Part shown: positions 1 to 6,187 of the stretch, piece by piece | How the letters are laid out: each line of letters begins with the position of its first letter | How positions within the stretch are numbered: position 1 is the stretch's first letter | From: Fidelibacterota bacterium | GTDB lineage: Bacteria; Fidelibacterota; UBA8477 | Length of the DNA stretch: 12,113 bases | Assembly: GCA_021734045.1 (NCBI GenBank) | Contig: JAIPJR010000073.1 | Coordinates: 1-12,113, forward strand | Reading direction: 5' to 3' | The notes under the pieces: generated by a model | Databases searched by the model: none | Told to the model about the DNA's origin: nothing | Seen by the model: the letters and a program-made list of their open reading frames with translations, nothing else | Translations under genes and position numbers: made by a program

Positions 1-508
1 CCAAAGCGTAAGTGGTTAACACACCAAATGCGGTCTGGTATCCGGTAGGTGAAGGACGCAACCCCTGAACCCGGTAAAGATACACCATGAAAAAAATCAG
101 CAGACCGTGGGAAATAAACATGGCGAAAAACCGCACATGGGGGAAAGGCATTTCCAGGTCAGGGATGAAAAATCCTAAAACGGAACCGGTCATGATCCAG
201 TAGAAAAGGACATCGAAGAGCTTTTGACGGGGAAACCAGAAGTAAATCGCCAGCAGAAACGTAGATAAACTACAGACATGAAGGGGTAGATCCTGTTCGG
301 GGTGGAAATCGCCGATTTCCACGAGCAACATCCGCCAAATCACGCCATTGAGCAGTGCCAGGAACCCAAATCGGGAATGCCACTTTTTCAACGAAAGTGG
401 CGAGGATACCTGCTCCATTTTGCGGATGATAAAAAAACCAATGAAAGTGAGCAGTACCAGGGTGAGCAGGTGTGATTTGCCGAAAAGGATGAAGCTTTCT
501 GCCGACAT
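1..508 (-). CDS. TIGR02206/YwaF-type (TMEM164-like) integral membrane protein, 3' end cut by window edge
   Basis: The minus strand is open from an ATG at 508-506 to the left edge, giving 169 residues; the C-terminus lies outside the window. GAGG about 7 bases before the ATG supports the start. The protein is strongly hydrophobic with several membrane segments (about 12-28, 46-63, 78-92, 97-115, 126-146). The family pattern is visible: FGKSHLL near residues 9-15, PLHVCSLS at 75-82 (His77, Cys79), then an aromatic/Pro segment and FISHGLL (His134). This fits TIGR02206/YwaF proteins of about 230-250 residues, which are related to eukaryotic TMEM164. The bacterial members have no established function; TMEM164 has been reported as a phospholipid acyltransferase using a conserved Cys, so a lipid-related role is possible but inferred. 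It lies downstream of the DUF3078 gene on the same strand, 145 bases away. Confidence 0.82.
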   Translation of the reverse strand, partial: MSAESFILFGKSHLLTLVLLTFIGFFIIRKMEQVSSPLSLKKWHSRFGFLALLNGVIWRMLLVEIGDFHPEQDLPLHVCSLSTFLLAIYFWFPRQKLFDVLFYWIMTGSVLGFFIPDLEMPFPHVRFFAMFISHGLLIFFMVYLYRVQGLRPSPTGYQTAFGVLTTYAL

Positions 509-653
509 GGCTGAACCTCATTTAGCTAGCGCGGCAATATACAATCCCTAAAGGCGGGTGGGAAGGTTAACCGAGCCAGCGCCCCCTGTCGAAATGTGTG
601 TTTTTGCCCCTATCTGAATGGATTATCCGGATAGTGCTGCCGGCGAGTCCGAT

Positions 654-1565
654 TTAGAAAAATTGATACGTGAGGCTGACGCCAATTATCTCTTTAAACT
701 GCGGTTTGGCGATCATGATGCCGGCGTCATTGGGAAACCGGGTGTCATCATCATACACGAATTGCGTGTTGAGGGTGGCTGAGACATAATCGTTGACCTT
801 CAGATTCAGTTCCAGCTCCCAGTTTATATCCACATTCTGAGGTTTTTCCAGATAGTTGGAAAACAGACCAAGACTGGTGCTGAGGTTGATGTTTTCCATC
901 ACCTTTTTCTGCCAGACCAGATTGGCGGACGCACCAAACTCAGCCCGCATGGTTTCCCCGGCCGAGATGCGGGTCCCGGATGTGTCGTACTCAGCAGATG
1001 TAACACCAAAGGCACCGGCATCGGCCAGATCCTGGTTCTGAACAAAAGTCACCTTCCCGGAAACCGGCGAGATCATGGCGCTGAAAGTATCGTCCTGCTT
1101 ATAATCCATACCCAGAGAGAGGGTGAGATAGCCGGGCGCCATGAATTGGGATACGATGGTGGAGTCATCGGGGAGTTTATAGCCGGCGGAAAATTGGGTT
1201 TTGAAATTCAAGGCCGCACTGTAAAACCAGTGTTCCGACCGGGCCCGGCCATATTTGGACGTGAACTCGAGCCGGTCGTCACTCTTGCGGGTGGGATCGC
1301 TGCCCTGGCGGGAGAATCCATAGGCTAAATGGAGGGCGTTGTCCCAGTTAGCAGCACCCTTCGCATAATTTGCCGTCACATTGGCCATTCCGGTTAGCGT
1401 TATGGCATCCTCACCACCAGCCGCCCAATTTTCCATAGCCAATTGGGAGAATAACACGCTGCTCTGCCCGCTGGTTGTCCAAAATGAGCTGTCGGCTGAT
1501 TGGCCATAGTTGGTAGAAGCCATGACCGCGGTGCTGACGAATGCTATTATCAATAATTTTCTCAT
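654..1565 (-). CDS. DUF3078-family outer-membrane beta-barrel protein
   Basis: A 303-residue protein starts with a Sec signal peptide (MRKLLIIAFVSTAVMAS, cleavage probably after about residue 22). The mature part has alternating strands rich in Tyr, Phe, Asn and Thr and ends in a terminal Phe (LTYQFF), typical of outer-membrane barrels. The segment SVLFSQLAMENWAAGGED (37-54), with NWAAGG at 46-51, and the following repeated strand pattern match DUF3078, a family common in Bacteroidetes and relatives. GGAG about 8 bases before the ATG supports the start. Its precise role is unknown; members are exported envelope proteins without known enzymatic residues. It is transcribed divergently from the inositol-phosphate synthase gene, so the two may share a regulatory region. 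Confidence 0.85.
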   Translation of the reverse strand: MRKLLIIAFVSTAVMASTNYGQSADSSFWTTSGQSSVLFSQLAMENWAAGGEDAITLTGMANVTANYAKGAANWDNALHLAYGFSRQGSDPTRKSDDRLEFTSKYGRARSEHWFYSAALNFKTQFSAGYKLPDDSTIVSQFMAPGYLTLSLGMDYKQDDTFSAMISPVSGKVTFVQNQDLADAGAFGVTSAEYDTSGTRISAGETMRAEFGASANLVWQKKVMENINLSTSLGLFSNYLEKPQNVDINWELELNLKVNDYVSATLNTQFVYDDDTRFPNDAGIMIAKPQFKEIIGVSLTYQFF

Positions 1566-1824
1566 GTTAATCTCCGTTCTCCTTCACAGGGAATAGTTAT
1601 TGCCTTAAAGTACTTGAAATTCTGCAATTATTAAACCACCGCATGGTCGTAAACCTAACTCACCGGTGATGCGCGCCATATTAAAAAAGACAATTGCCTG
1701 AAAAACTTGTCCCAAATACCCTAAAATCCTCCATGCAGGACATGCCACAGCAGTTATATTTTATCGATGATTTTATGGTACGATAACCGATTATTATTAA
1801 CGCATAAACAAGATAGGTGACAGC
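1566..1824. promoter_or_regulatory. Divergent intergenic region with inverted repeat upstream of the inositol-phosphate synthase gene
   Basis: This 259-base spacer separates two divergent genes and so should hold promoters for both. It is AT-rich near 1755-1805. A perfect 6-base inverted repeat, TTATCG (1761-1766) and CGATAA (1781-1786), is separated by 14 bases, the geometry of a dimeric repressor or activator site. A weak promoter-like pair, TTATGG (1773-1778) and TATTAA (1795-1800), with a 16-base gap overlaps the repeat. AGGTGA at 1815-1820 is the ribosome binding site of the downstream gene. No start site can be assigned with certainty, and FCB promoters often differ from the E. coli consensus. 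Confidence 0.3.
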
Positions 1825-3135
1825 ATGAAAATTGATTCTCCCAATGGAAAATTAGGTGTCTTGATTCCGGGCCTGGGCGCTGTATCCACCACATTTATTG
1901 CCGGTGTTGATGCAATTATGAACAACCGTACGGCACCTCTGGGCAGCGTTTCCCAGATGGCGACTATCCGGTTGGGGAAACGGACTGAAGATCGCAATCC
2001 CAAAATCAAAGACTTCGTACCATTGGCCAATCTGGAGGATATGGTATTTGGCGCTTGGGATTTGTTTCCCGACAATGGTTATGAGTCCGCTGCCAACGCT
2101 CAGGTGCTCTCCTCGGAGGATTTGGAAGCCGCTAAGCCGACCCTGGAGGCGGTGAAGCCCATGAAGGCTGTTTTCGATCGCCAGTATGTGAAAAAACTGG
2201 ATGGCCCGCATGTGAAAAAGGGGGCGACCAAAATGGAGCTGGCCGAGCAATTAATGGAGGATATCAGCCGCTTCCGGAAATTGAATCAGACCTCCCGGGA
2301 GGTGATGATTTGGGCTGGTAGCACCGAGATCTATATCGAAGCAGGCGATGTACACAGTTCCTTGAAGAAATTTGAAGCGGGTCTTCGCAAAAATGACCCG
2401 CAAATCCCGTCCAGTATGATCTACGCCTACGCCGCTTTGAAATCGGGCATTCCATATATCAATGGATCGCCCAATCTCTCGGTTGATGTGCCGGCCATGC
2501 ATGAGTTGGCGGATGAAATGGGGGTGGCCATTGCAGGGAAGGACTTCAAAACCGGGCAGACTTTATTGAAAACCATTCTGGCACCGGGACTGAAAGCCCG
2601 CATGCTGGGTGTGGACGGCTGGTTCTCCACCAATATACTGGGAAACCGGGATGGGGAAGTGTTGGACGATCCCATGTCCTTCAAAACCAAGGAGGTTTCC
2701 AAAAAGGGCGCGCTGGATTACATTTTCCAACCCAAAGTCTATCCCGAATTGTATAAAGATTTGTACCACAAAGTTCGTATCAACTACTACCCGCCTCGGG
2801 GGGATGCCAAAGAGGGCTGGGATAACATTGACATTTTTGGCTGGATGGGCTATAAAATGCAGATCAAAGTGGACTTCCTATGCCGTGATTCCATCCTGGC
2901 GGCACCCGTGGTGCTGGATTTGGTGTTATTCACCGACCTGGCTCAGCGCGCCGGCATGAAAGGCATTCAGGAATGGCTTTCATTCTATTTTAAAAGCCCG
3001 ATGGTTGCGCCGAAATTATATCCGGAACACGACCTGTTTATCCAACTCACCAAGTTGAAGAATACGCTGCGCTGGATGATGGATGAAGAGCCCATCACCC
3101 ATTTGGGACACGAGTATTACGATGGTTATCAATAA
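1825..3135 (+). CDS. ino1: myo-inositol-1-phosphate synthase (inositol-3-phosphate synthase)
   Basis: The predicted reaction is NAD-dependent isomerisation of D-glucose 6-phosphate to 1D-myo-inositol 3-phosphate in the cytoplasm (EC 5.5.1.4). The 436-residue protein has an N-terminal Rossmann glycine motif (PGLGAVSTT, 15-23), the signature AGKDFKTGQT at 237-246 with the lysine region used in catalysis, STNILGNRDGEVL (268-280), equivalent to the eukaryotic 'SYNHLGNNDG' segment, and KVDFLCRDSILAAPVVLDL (348-366). Its length matches the shorter prokaryotic enzymes. AGGTGA 4 bases before the ATG supports the start. The stop codon (3133-3135) nearly abuts the CDP-alcohol phosphatidyltransferase gene, the next enzyme in inositol-phospholipid synthesis, which strongly suggests an operon for membrane inositol lipids. 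Solute (di-inositol-phosphate) synthesis is less likely because no inositol-1-phosphate cytidylyltransferase is seen nearby. Confidence 0.95.
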   Translation: MKIDSPNGKLGVLIPGLGAVSTTFIAGVDAIMNNRTAPLGSVSQMATIRLGKRTEDRNPKIKDFVPLANLEDMVFGAWDLFPDNGYESAANAQVLSSEDLEAAKPTLEAVKPMKAVFDRQYVKKLDGPHVKKGATKMELAEQLMEDISRFRKLNQTSREVMIWAGSTEIYIEAGDVHSSLKKFEAGLRKNDPQIPSSMIYAYAALKSGIPYINGSPNLSVDVPAMHELADEMGVAIAGKDFKTGQTLLKTILAPGLKARMLGVDGWFSTNILGNRDGEVLDDPMSFKTKEVSKKGALDYIFQPKVYPELYKDLYHKVRINYYPPRGDAKEGWDNIDIFGWMGYKMQIKVDFLCRDSILAAPVVLDLVLFTDLAQRAGMKGIQEWLSFYFKSPMVAPKLYPEHDLFIQLTKLKNTLRWMMDEEPITHLGHEYYDGYQ

Positions 3136-3140
3136 TGGAT

Positions 3141-3147
3141 GAGGTGA
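3141..3147 (+). promoter_or_regulatory. Ribosome binding site choosing the ATG at 3156
   Basis: GAGGTGA lies 8 bases before the ATG at 3156. The earlier in-frame ATG at 3135, which overlaps the upstream TAA by one base, has no comparable motif before it. The later start is therefore preferred. Confidence 0.6.
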
Positions 3148-3155
3148 AGGATACC

Positions 3156-3776
3156 ATGAGTACGCGCGATAAGATTGTGAAAATTTATTACTCTTACGTT
3201 CGTTTGCTCATCAAACTCACGCCCTTAAAAGACCTGAATCCTAATACCATTTCCGTACTGGCCTCCATCATTGGGGTAGTGGCCGGGTTGGCATTTCTAA
3301 CGGGTCACAGTTTCACAGCGGGCATTTTTCTACTCATCAGTGGAGCACTGGATACTTTCGATGGCACCGTAGCCCGAATGAACAACCGCGCCACGAAATT
3401 CGGTGCCATTGTGGACTCCAGCCTGGATCGGTATGTGGAATTCGTCATTTTCCTGGGCATCATCAATTACTACCGCAACACGGAAATGTTTTACTGGGGC
3501 TTTGCCGCTTTAGCCGGCTCAATCATGGTGAGTTATGCCCGTGCCCGTGCCCAGACGCTGGGCGTGGATAAGATTGTGGGCTTAATGCAGCGGGCCGAGC
3601 GACTGATCCTGCTCTCACTGGGCGCCATTGTGAATACATTTGTAGCCATGGCGTACGACACGGATGTGGTTTTGCGGACCACCATTATCCTACTGGCCAT
3701 CGGTGCTAATTTCACGGCATTCCAACGGATTATGGTGGTGAAAAAAACTGAAGATGGATCATCCGGTGATTCATAA
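3156..3776 (+). CDS. CDP-alcohol phosphatidyltransferase, probable phosphatidylinositol-phosphate synthase
   Basis: The predicted membrane enzyme joins inositol-phosphate to CDP-diacylglycerol, releasing CMP. The full family signature D-x2-D-G-x2-A-R-x8-G-x3-D-x3-D is intact: Asp66, Asp69, Gly70, Ala73, Arg74, Gly83, Asp87 and Asp91 (206-residue numbering). A following SYARARAQTLG segment (126-136) and MQRAERL (144-150) resemble phosphatidylinositol-phosphate and archaetidylinositol-phosphate synthases. About six membrane helices are apparent. An alternative ATG at 3135 would add seven residues. The gene follows inositol-phosphate synthase by about 20 bases, so its substrate is very likely inositol-phosphate, not glycerol-phosphate; this rests on context plus motif. 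The 3' end overlaps the next gene by 23 bases. A di-inositol-phosphate-phosphate synthase is an alternative but would normally sit beside a cytidylyltransferase. Confidence 0.88.
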   Translation: MSTRDKIVKIYYSYVRLLIKLTPLKDLNPNTISVLASIIGVVAGLAFLTGHSFTAGIFLLISGALDTFDGTVARMNNRATKFGAIVDSSLDRYVEFVIFLGIINYYRNTEMFYWGFAALAGSIMVSYARARAQTLGVDKIVGLMQRAERLILLSLGAIVNTFVAMAYDTDVVLRTTIILLAIGANFTAFQRIMVVKKTEDGSSGDS

Positions 3777-4260
3777 TCTGCTGGCAATTGTCAGCATTAT
3801 TATTGCCCAATTTATTCTGGGGAAGAAAGCTGCCTTCCCACTGGGATTGGTCCTTGGTTTTTCAGCCTGGAGTATTGCTGCCATCGTCATCCTTTGTGAT
3901 ATGGTGCTCATGTTCATCCTTCTGAATCTTTTTGCCGTATCCATTTCCCGTCTCAAATGGATGCGCCTGGTGCGAAAACGTTTCGAATGGGCACAGGAAT
4001 GGCTCGCCGAGGGACGCTGGACCCGAAAACTTATCCCGGTGGGCTGGTTGGGTGTGGTGGCGATTACGGCAATCCCACTGGCTGGCGGCGTTTGGTCAGG
4101 CGTGGCTTTGTCGCGCACCATGGCCATGACTCGTAACCAATCCATCATTACCATTACGCTGGGAATCATCCTTGGCTGCGCCATATTCCTGTTCGCAGCA
4201 TTGGGTGTGATGCATGTGGTGAGTATTCCGTCAGAACCGGTAATGATTCCGGAGCTGTGA
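3754..4260 (+). CDS. COG2426 / PF06695 'small multidrug export' family membrane protein
   Basis: This is a 168-residue polytopic membrane protein with hydrophobic segments near 8-22, 26-62, 95-121 and 129-157. The segment AITAIPLAGGVWSGVALSR (103-121) matches the conserved Pro/Gly re-entrant-like motif of COG2426 (PF06695) proteins. The family name 'small multidrug export' is a database label and the substrate is not established. Structure-prediction work has, to my recollection, linked PF06695 to the DedA/VTT fold, whose members move phospholipids or undecaprenyl phosphate. The start overlaps the preceding phosphatidyltransferase by 23 bases, so the two are probably translationally coupled. 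A role in handling the lipid product is an inference from this context. An ORF on the opposite strand covers nearly the same bases but has no family features. Confidence 0.83.
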   Translation: MDHPVIHNLLAIVSIIIAQFILGKKAAFPLGLVLGFSAWSIAAIVILCDMVLMFILLNLFAVSISRLKWMRLVRKRFEWAQEWLAEGRWTRKLIPVGWLGVVAITAIPLAGGVWSGVALSRTMAMTRNQSIITITLGIILGCAIFLFAALGVMHVVSIPSEPVMIPEL

Positions 4261-4330
4261 TTCAACTTTAACCACGAGTTCCACTCGGATAATAAAGTCG
4301 GGTAACACCCGGTTAAGGAAGGAGATACTC
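4261..4330 (+). promoter_or_regulatory. Short leader with small hairpin before the 60-residue gene
   Basis: The 70-base spacer contains a compact inverted repeat CGGGT-aac-ACCCG at 4299-4311, a promoter-like GATAAT at 4288-4293 with a poor TTTAAC 15 bases upstream, and the strong ribosome binding site AAGGAAGGAGA (4315-4325). The hairpin ends four bases before that site and could modulate initiation, but it is short. There is no terminator-like T run. Confidence 0.25.
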
Positions 4331-4513
4331 ATGAGAAAAAAGGAATATAATCTGGGTCTTGCATTCGCTCTGGGAACCAGTGTGGGTACAGCCATTGGAA
4401 CGGCGCTAAAAAGTCTGCCTATGGGGATTGCCATTACTGTGGCCATGATAATTGTATTTTACCAGGCATTCAAAAAGCAGCGGTGTGGAAAGGATACGCA
4501 TGCATCCCAATGA
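4331..4513 (+). CDS. Small glycine-zipper membrane protein (60 aa)
   Basis: This 60-residue protein is supported as real by a strong AGGAGA ribosome binding site 5 bases before its ATG and by its stop overlapping the next gene. After a basic N-terminus (MRKKEYN) it has a Gly/Ala-rich stretch (8-26) with regularly spaced glycines (G9, G15, G19, G23), then a hydrophobic helix (about 31-46), then a polar tail. The pattern resembles small glycine-zipper membrane proteins seen in many bacteria as hypothetical proteins. Such zippers pack helices into oligomers or membrane assemblies. No enzymatic residues are visible and no function can be assigned. Its place between the COG2426 and NTF2-like genes of the inositol-lipid cluster suggests an accessory membrane role, but this is inferred only from position. 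Confidence 0.7.
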   Translation: MRKKEYNLGLAFALGTSVGTAIGTALKSLPMGIAITVAMIIVFYQAFKKQRCGKDTHASQ

Positions 4514-4970
4514 GGCTTTAATCCTCCAATTATACACCGGTTTACAGAACCTGGATGGGGAAGCCATGGGAGCTTGTTATCACCCGCAGGCACAGTTCTC
4601 AGATCCGGTATTTCCGGATTTACATGGCAAGGCGGTGGGCGGGATGTGGCGCATGTTGTGTCAATCTGCCACCGACCTGTCGGTCTCTTTCCGGGATATC
4701 CGGGCTAATGACAATACCGGACAGGGATATGTGGAGGCAGTTTACACTTTTTCTACCGGCCGGAAGGTGCATAACAGCATTGCATCGCGATTTGAATTTC
4801 TGGATGGAAAAATTATCCGCCAGAAGGACGATTTTAATTTTTGGCGCTGGAGCCGGATGGCGCTGGGCATGACGGGCTTCCTACTGGGTTGGACGCCCTG
4901 GCTGCAACGGAAGGTCCAGAAACGGGCTGCGCGGCAACTGGAGCGCTACCTGGCGCGCAAAAGCGTGTAA
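4500..4970 (+). CDS. NTF2/SnoaL-like protein with Trp/Arg-rich C-terminal tail
   Basis: A 156-residue protein starts at the ATG at 4500, preceded 5 bases upstream by AAGGA (4490-4494). The in-frame ATG at 4452 would lie deep inside the previous gene and has no such site. The first about 110 residues fit the SnoaL-like/nuclear transport factor 2 fold: an N-terminal helix, ACYHPQAQFSDPVF (25-38) and a beta sheet ending DGKIIRQKDDFNFWRW (102-117). Residues 112-150 are rich in Trp, Arg and Lys around a hydrophobic stretch (ALGMTGFLLGWTPWL), a pattern that could bind the membrane surface. Related proteins are annotated only as nuclear transport factor 2 family. The gene overlaps the upstream small membrane protein by 14 bases, indicating coupled translation. 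A specific ligand or reaction cannot be named. Confidence 0.82.
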   Translation: MHPNEALILQLYTGLQNLDGEAMGACYHPQAQFSDPVFPDLHGKAVGGMWRMLCQSATDLSVSFRDIRANDNTGQGYVEAVYTFSTGRKVHNSIASRFEFLDGKIIRQKDDFNFWRWSRMALGMTGFLLGWTPWLQRKVQKRAARQLERYLARKSV

Positions 4971-4976
4971 TACAAC

Positions 4977-5004
4977 TTGAACGCTCCTTAATTATTTCTA
5001 ATAT
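4977..5004 (+). promoter_or_regulatory. Possible sigma-70-type promoter before the Aur1-like gene
   Basis: TTGAAC (4977-4982) and TAATAT (4999-5004) are separated by 16 bases, 42 bases before the next ATG. This would let the PAP2/Aur1-like gene be transcribed separately from the upstream cluster. The match is by eye and the organism's promoter consensus is unknown. Confidence 0.35.
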
Positions 5005-5045
5005 CCTGCCATGCTGATCCAACTTTCGGAAAATTATTCCACACG

Positions 5046-6029
5046 ATGACGAATCACCTCAAAGCCTTGGGTCGGCGCATTCAGGGATTGCGCATCGAGG
5101 AGGTCATTTTCCTGATCTTCCTGATTCCCTCCCTCATCATTACACTGCGAGCCAATTGGTACTTCTACACCACACCGGGTGAACGCTCGGTGAAGATTGA
5201 GGGTGGGCTCTGGCGAATTGGGATAACCATCGTCTTGTTGCTGGTGTTTTACTGGTTCCTGTGGTATCGACCGGATAAGCGCATGTTTCGTTTCATCCGG
5301 GATATCGCACCTTTCCTGTTTGCTATTCTTATCTACACCAACCTTCACGATACCATTCACTTCGTCAATCCCCATGATGTTCATTATCAGCTCAATGCCA
5401 TTGATGAATGGATGTTTGGGGGTGTGTCGCCCACGGTCTGGGCAGAACAGTTTTATAAGCCCTGGCTCACCGATTGGTTGTCATTCGCCTACATGAATTA
5501 TTTCTGGATTACGGTGATTTTGGTGCTGGTGCTCTATTTTAAAAAGGAACACCGACAGTTTCGCACCATTATGCTCACCATGATCCTGTGTTACTATTTT
5601 GGGTACCTGCTGTACATTATTTTTCCGGCCGCGCCACCTCGACTGGCCATTGCGGATCAATACACAATAAATATTTACAAGGGCACATCCCTGGTTTCTG
5701 ATGGCGCGCGGGCATTGGTACACATCAGCGCTTCCTCAGCCCGGGGTGCTTTCCCATCGCTGCACTGTGCCATCACATTTATGACCTTGGGAATGGCCTG
5801 GCGGTTCCACAAAGGGCTGTTCTGGCCGTTCCTACCCATCGGGATTTCTCTTATCACGGCTACCGTGTATCTGCGTCATCATTACGTGATTGACATTATC
5901 GCCGGACTCGCCCTGTGTGTTTTCGCCTGGTATGTAACGCCCGGTCTGGATCGCTGGTGGCGAAATCGTCAAAAGCGGCAGGGGATTATCTCCAAATCTC
6001 CACCGGTACTGAAACCGGGCGAAAAATGA
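5046..6029 (+). CDS. PAP2-superfamily, Aur1/inositolphosphotransferase-like membrane enzyme
   Basis: This 327-residue polytopic membrane protein has helices near 18-35, 58-74, 86-101, 148-166, 174-194, 242-257 and 262-275, with further hydrophobic sequence to about 297. It carries both catalytic motifs of the Aur1/PAP2_3 (PF14378) group: GAFPSLHCA (234-242) with His240, and YLRHHYVIDIIAG (275-287) with His279 and Asp283. These closely resemble fungal inositol-phosphorylceramide synthase motifs (FPSLHSG and THHYFVD). Family members transfer inositol-phosphate or another phosphoryl head group from one lipid to another, or hydrolyse lipid phosphates, at the outer face of the membrane. Near the inositol-phosphate and phosphatidylinositol-phosphate synthase genes, it is a candidate for head-group transfer to ceramide-like acceptors or for dephosphorylating phosphatidylinositol-phosphate. 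The choice between these cannot be made from sequence. The ribosome binding site is weak. Confidence 0.87.
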   Translation: MTNHLKALGRRIQGLRIEEVIFLIFLIPSLIITLRANWYFYTTPGERSVKIEGGLWRIGITIVLLLVFYWFLWYRPDKRMFRFIRDIAPFLFAILIYTNLHDTIHFVNPHDVHYQLNAIDEWMFGGVSPTVWAEQFYKPWLTDWLSFAYMNYFWITVILVLVLYFKKEHRQFRTIMLTMILCYYFGYLLYIIFPAAPPRLAIADQYTINIYKGTSLVSDGARALVHISASSARGAFPSLHCAITFMTLGMAWRFHKGLFWPFLPIGISLITATVYLRHHYVIDIIAGLALCVFAWYVTPGLDRWWRNRQKRQGIISKSPPVLKPGEK

Positions 6030-6047
6030 TCGCGTGGGAGCTTCCTG

Positions 6048-6064
6048 TATTCAGAAATTGAATA
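6048..6064. repeat. Short perfect inverted repeat downstream of the Aur1-like gene
   Basis: TATTCA and TGAATA flank a 5-base loop (GAAAT), 19 bases after the stop codon. It is AT-rich and not followed by a T run, so it is a poor terminator; it may be a protein-binding site for the downstream amidase gene or chance. Confidence 0.25.
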
Positions 6065-6187
6065 TCTGGTGCTGATACCCTGCGAAGGCGTGTGATTCCC
6101 GCTTCTATCCTGGGGCGTGGAAGTTTAATTTCCCGGCGAAAACAGAAAACCCAACGCAAACGCTGGTAAGCGCGGAGGAATGATACC

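Noticed and set aside
614-625. CTGAATGGATTA, repeated at 9629-9640
   Set aside because: A 12-base match is expected by chance a few times in a window of this size, and the surroundings differ.
624-633. Palindrome TATCCGGATA between the two minus-strand genes
   Set aside because: Only 10 bases, no T run and no flanking symmetry; not convincing as a terminator or operator.
3771-4265. 164-residue ORF on the minus strand
   Set aside because: It lies wholly opposite the COG2426 gene, lacks a ribosome binding site, and its composition (Met, Arg, Pro rich) has no family features.
4452-4499. Upstream ATG extension of the NTF2-like gene
   Set aside because: It would overlap the 60-residue gene extensively and has no ribosome binding site, whereas the ATG at 4500 has AAGGA at good spacing.
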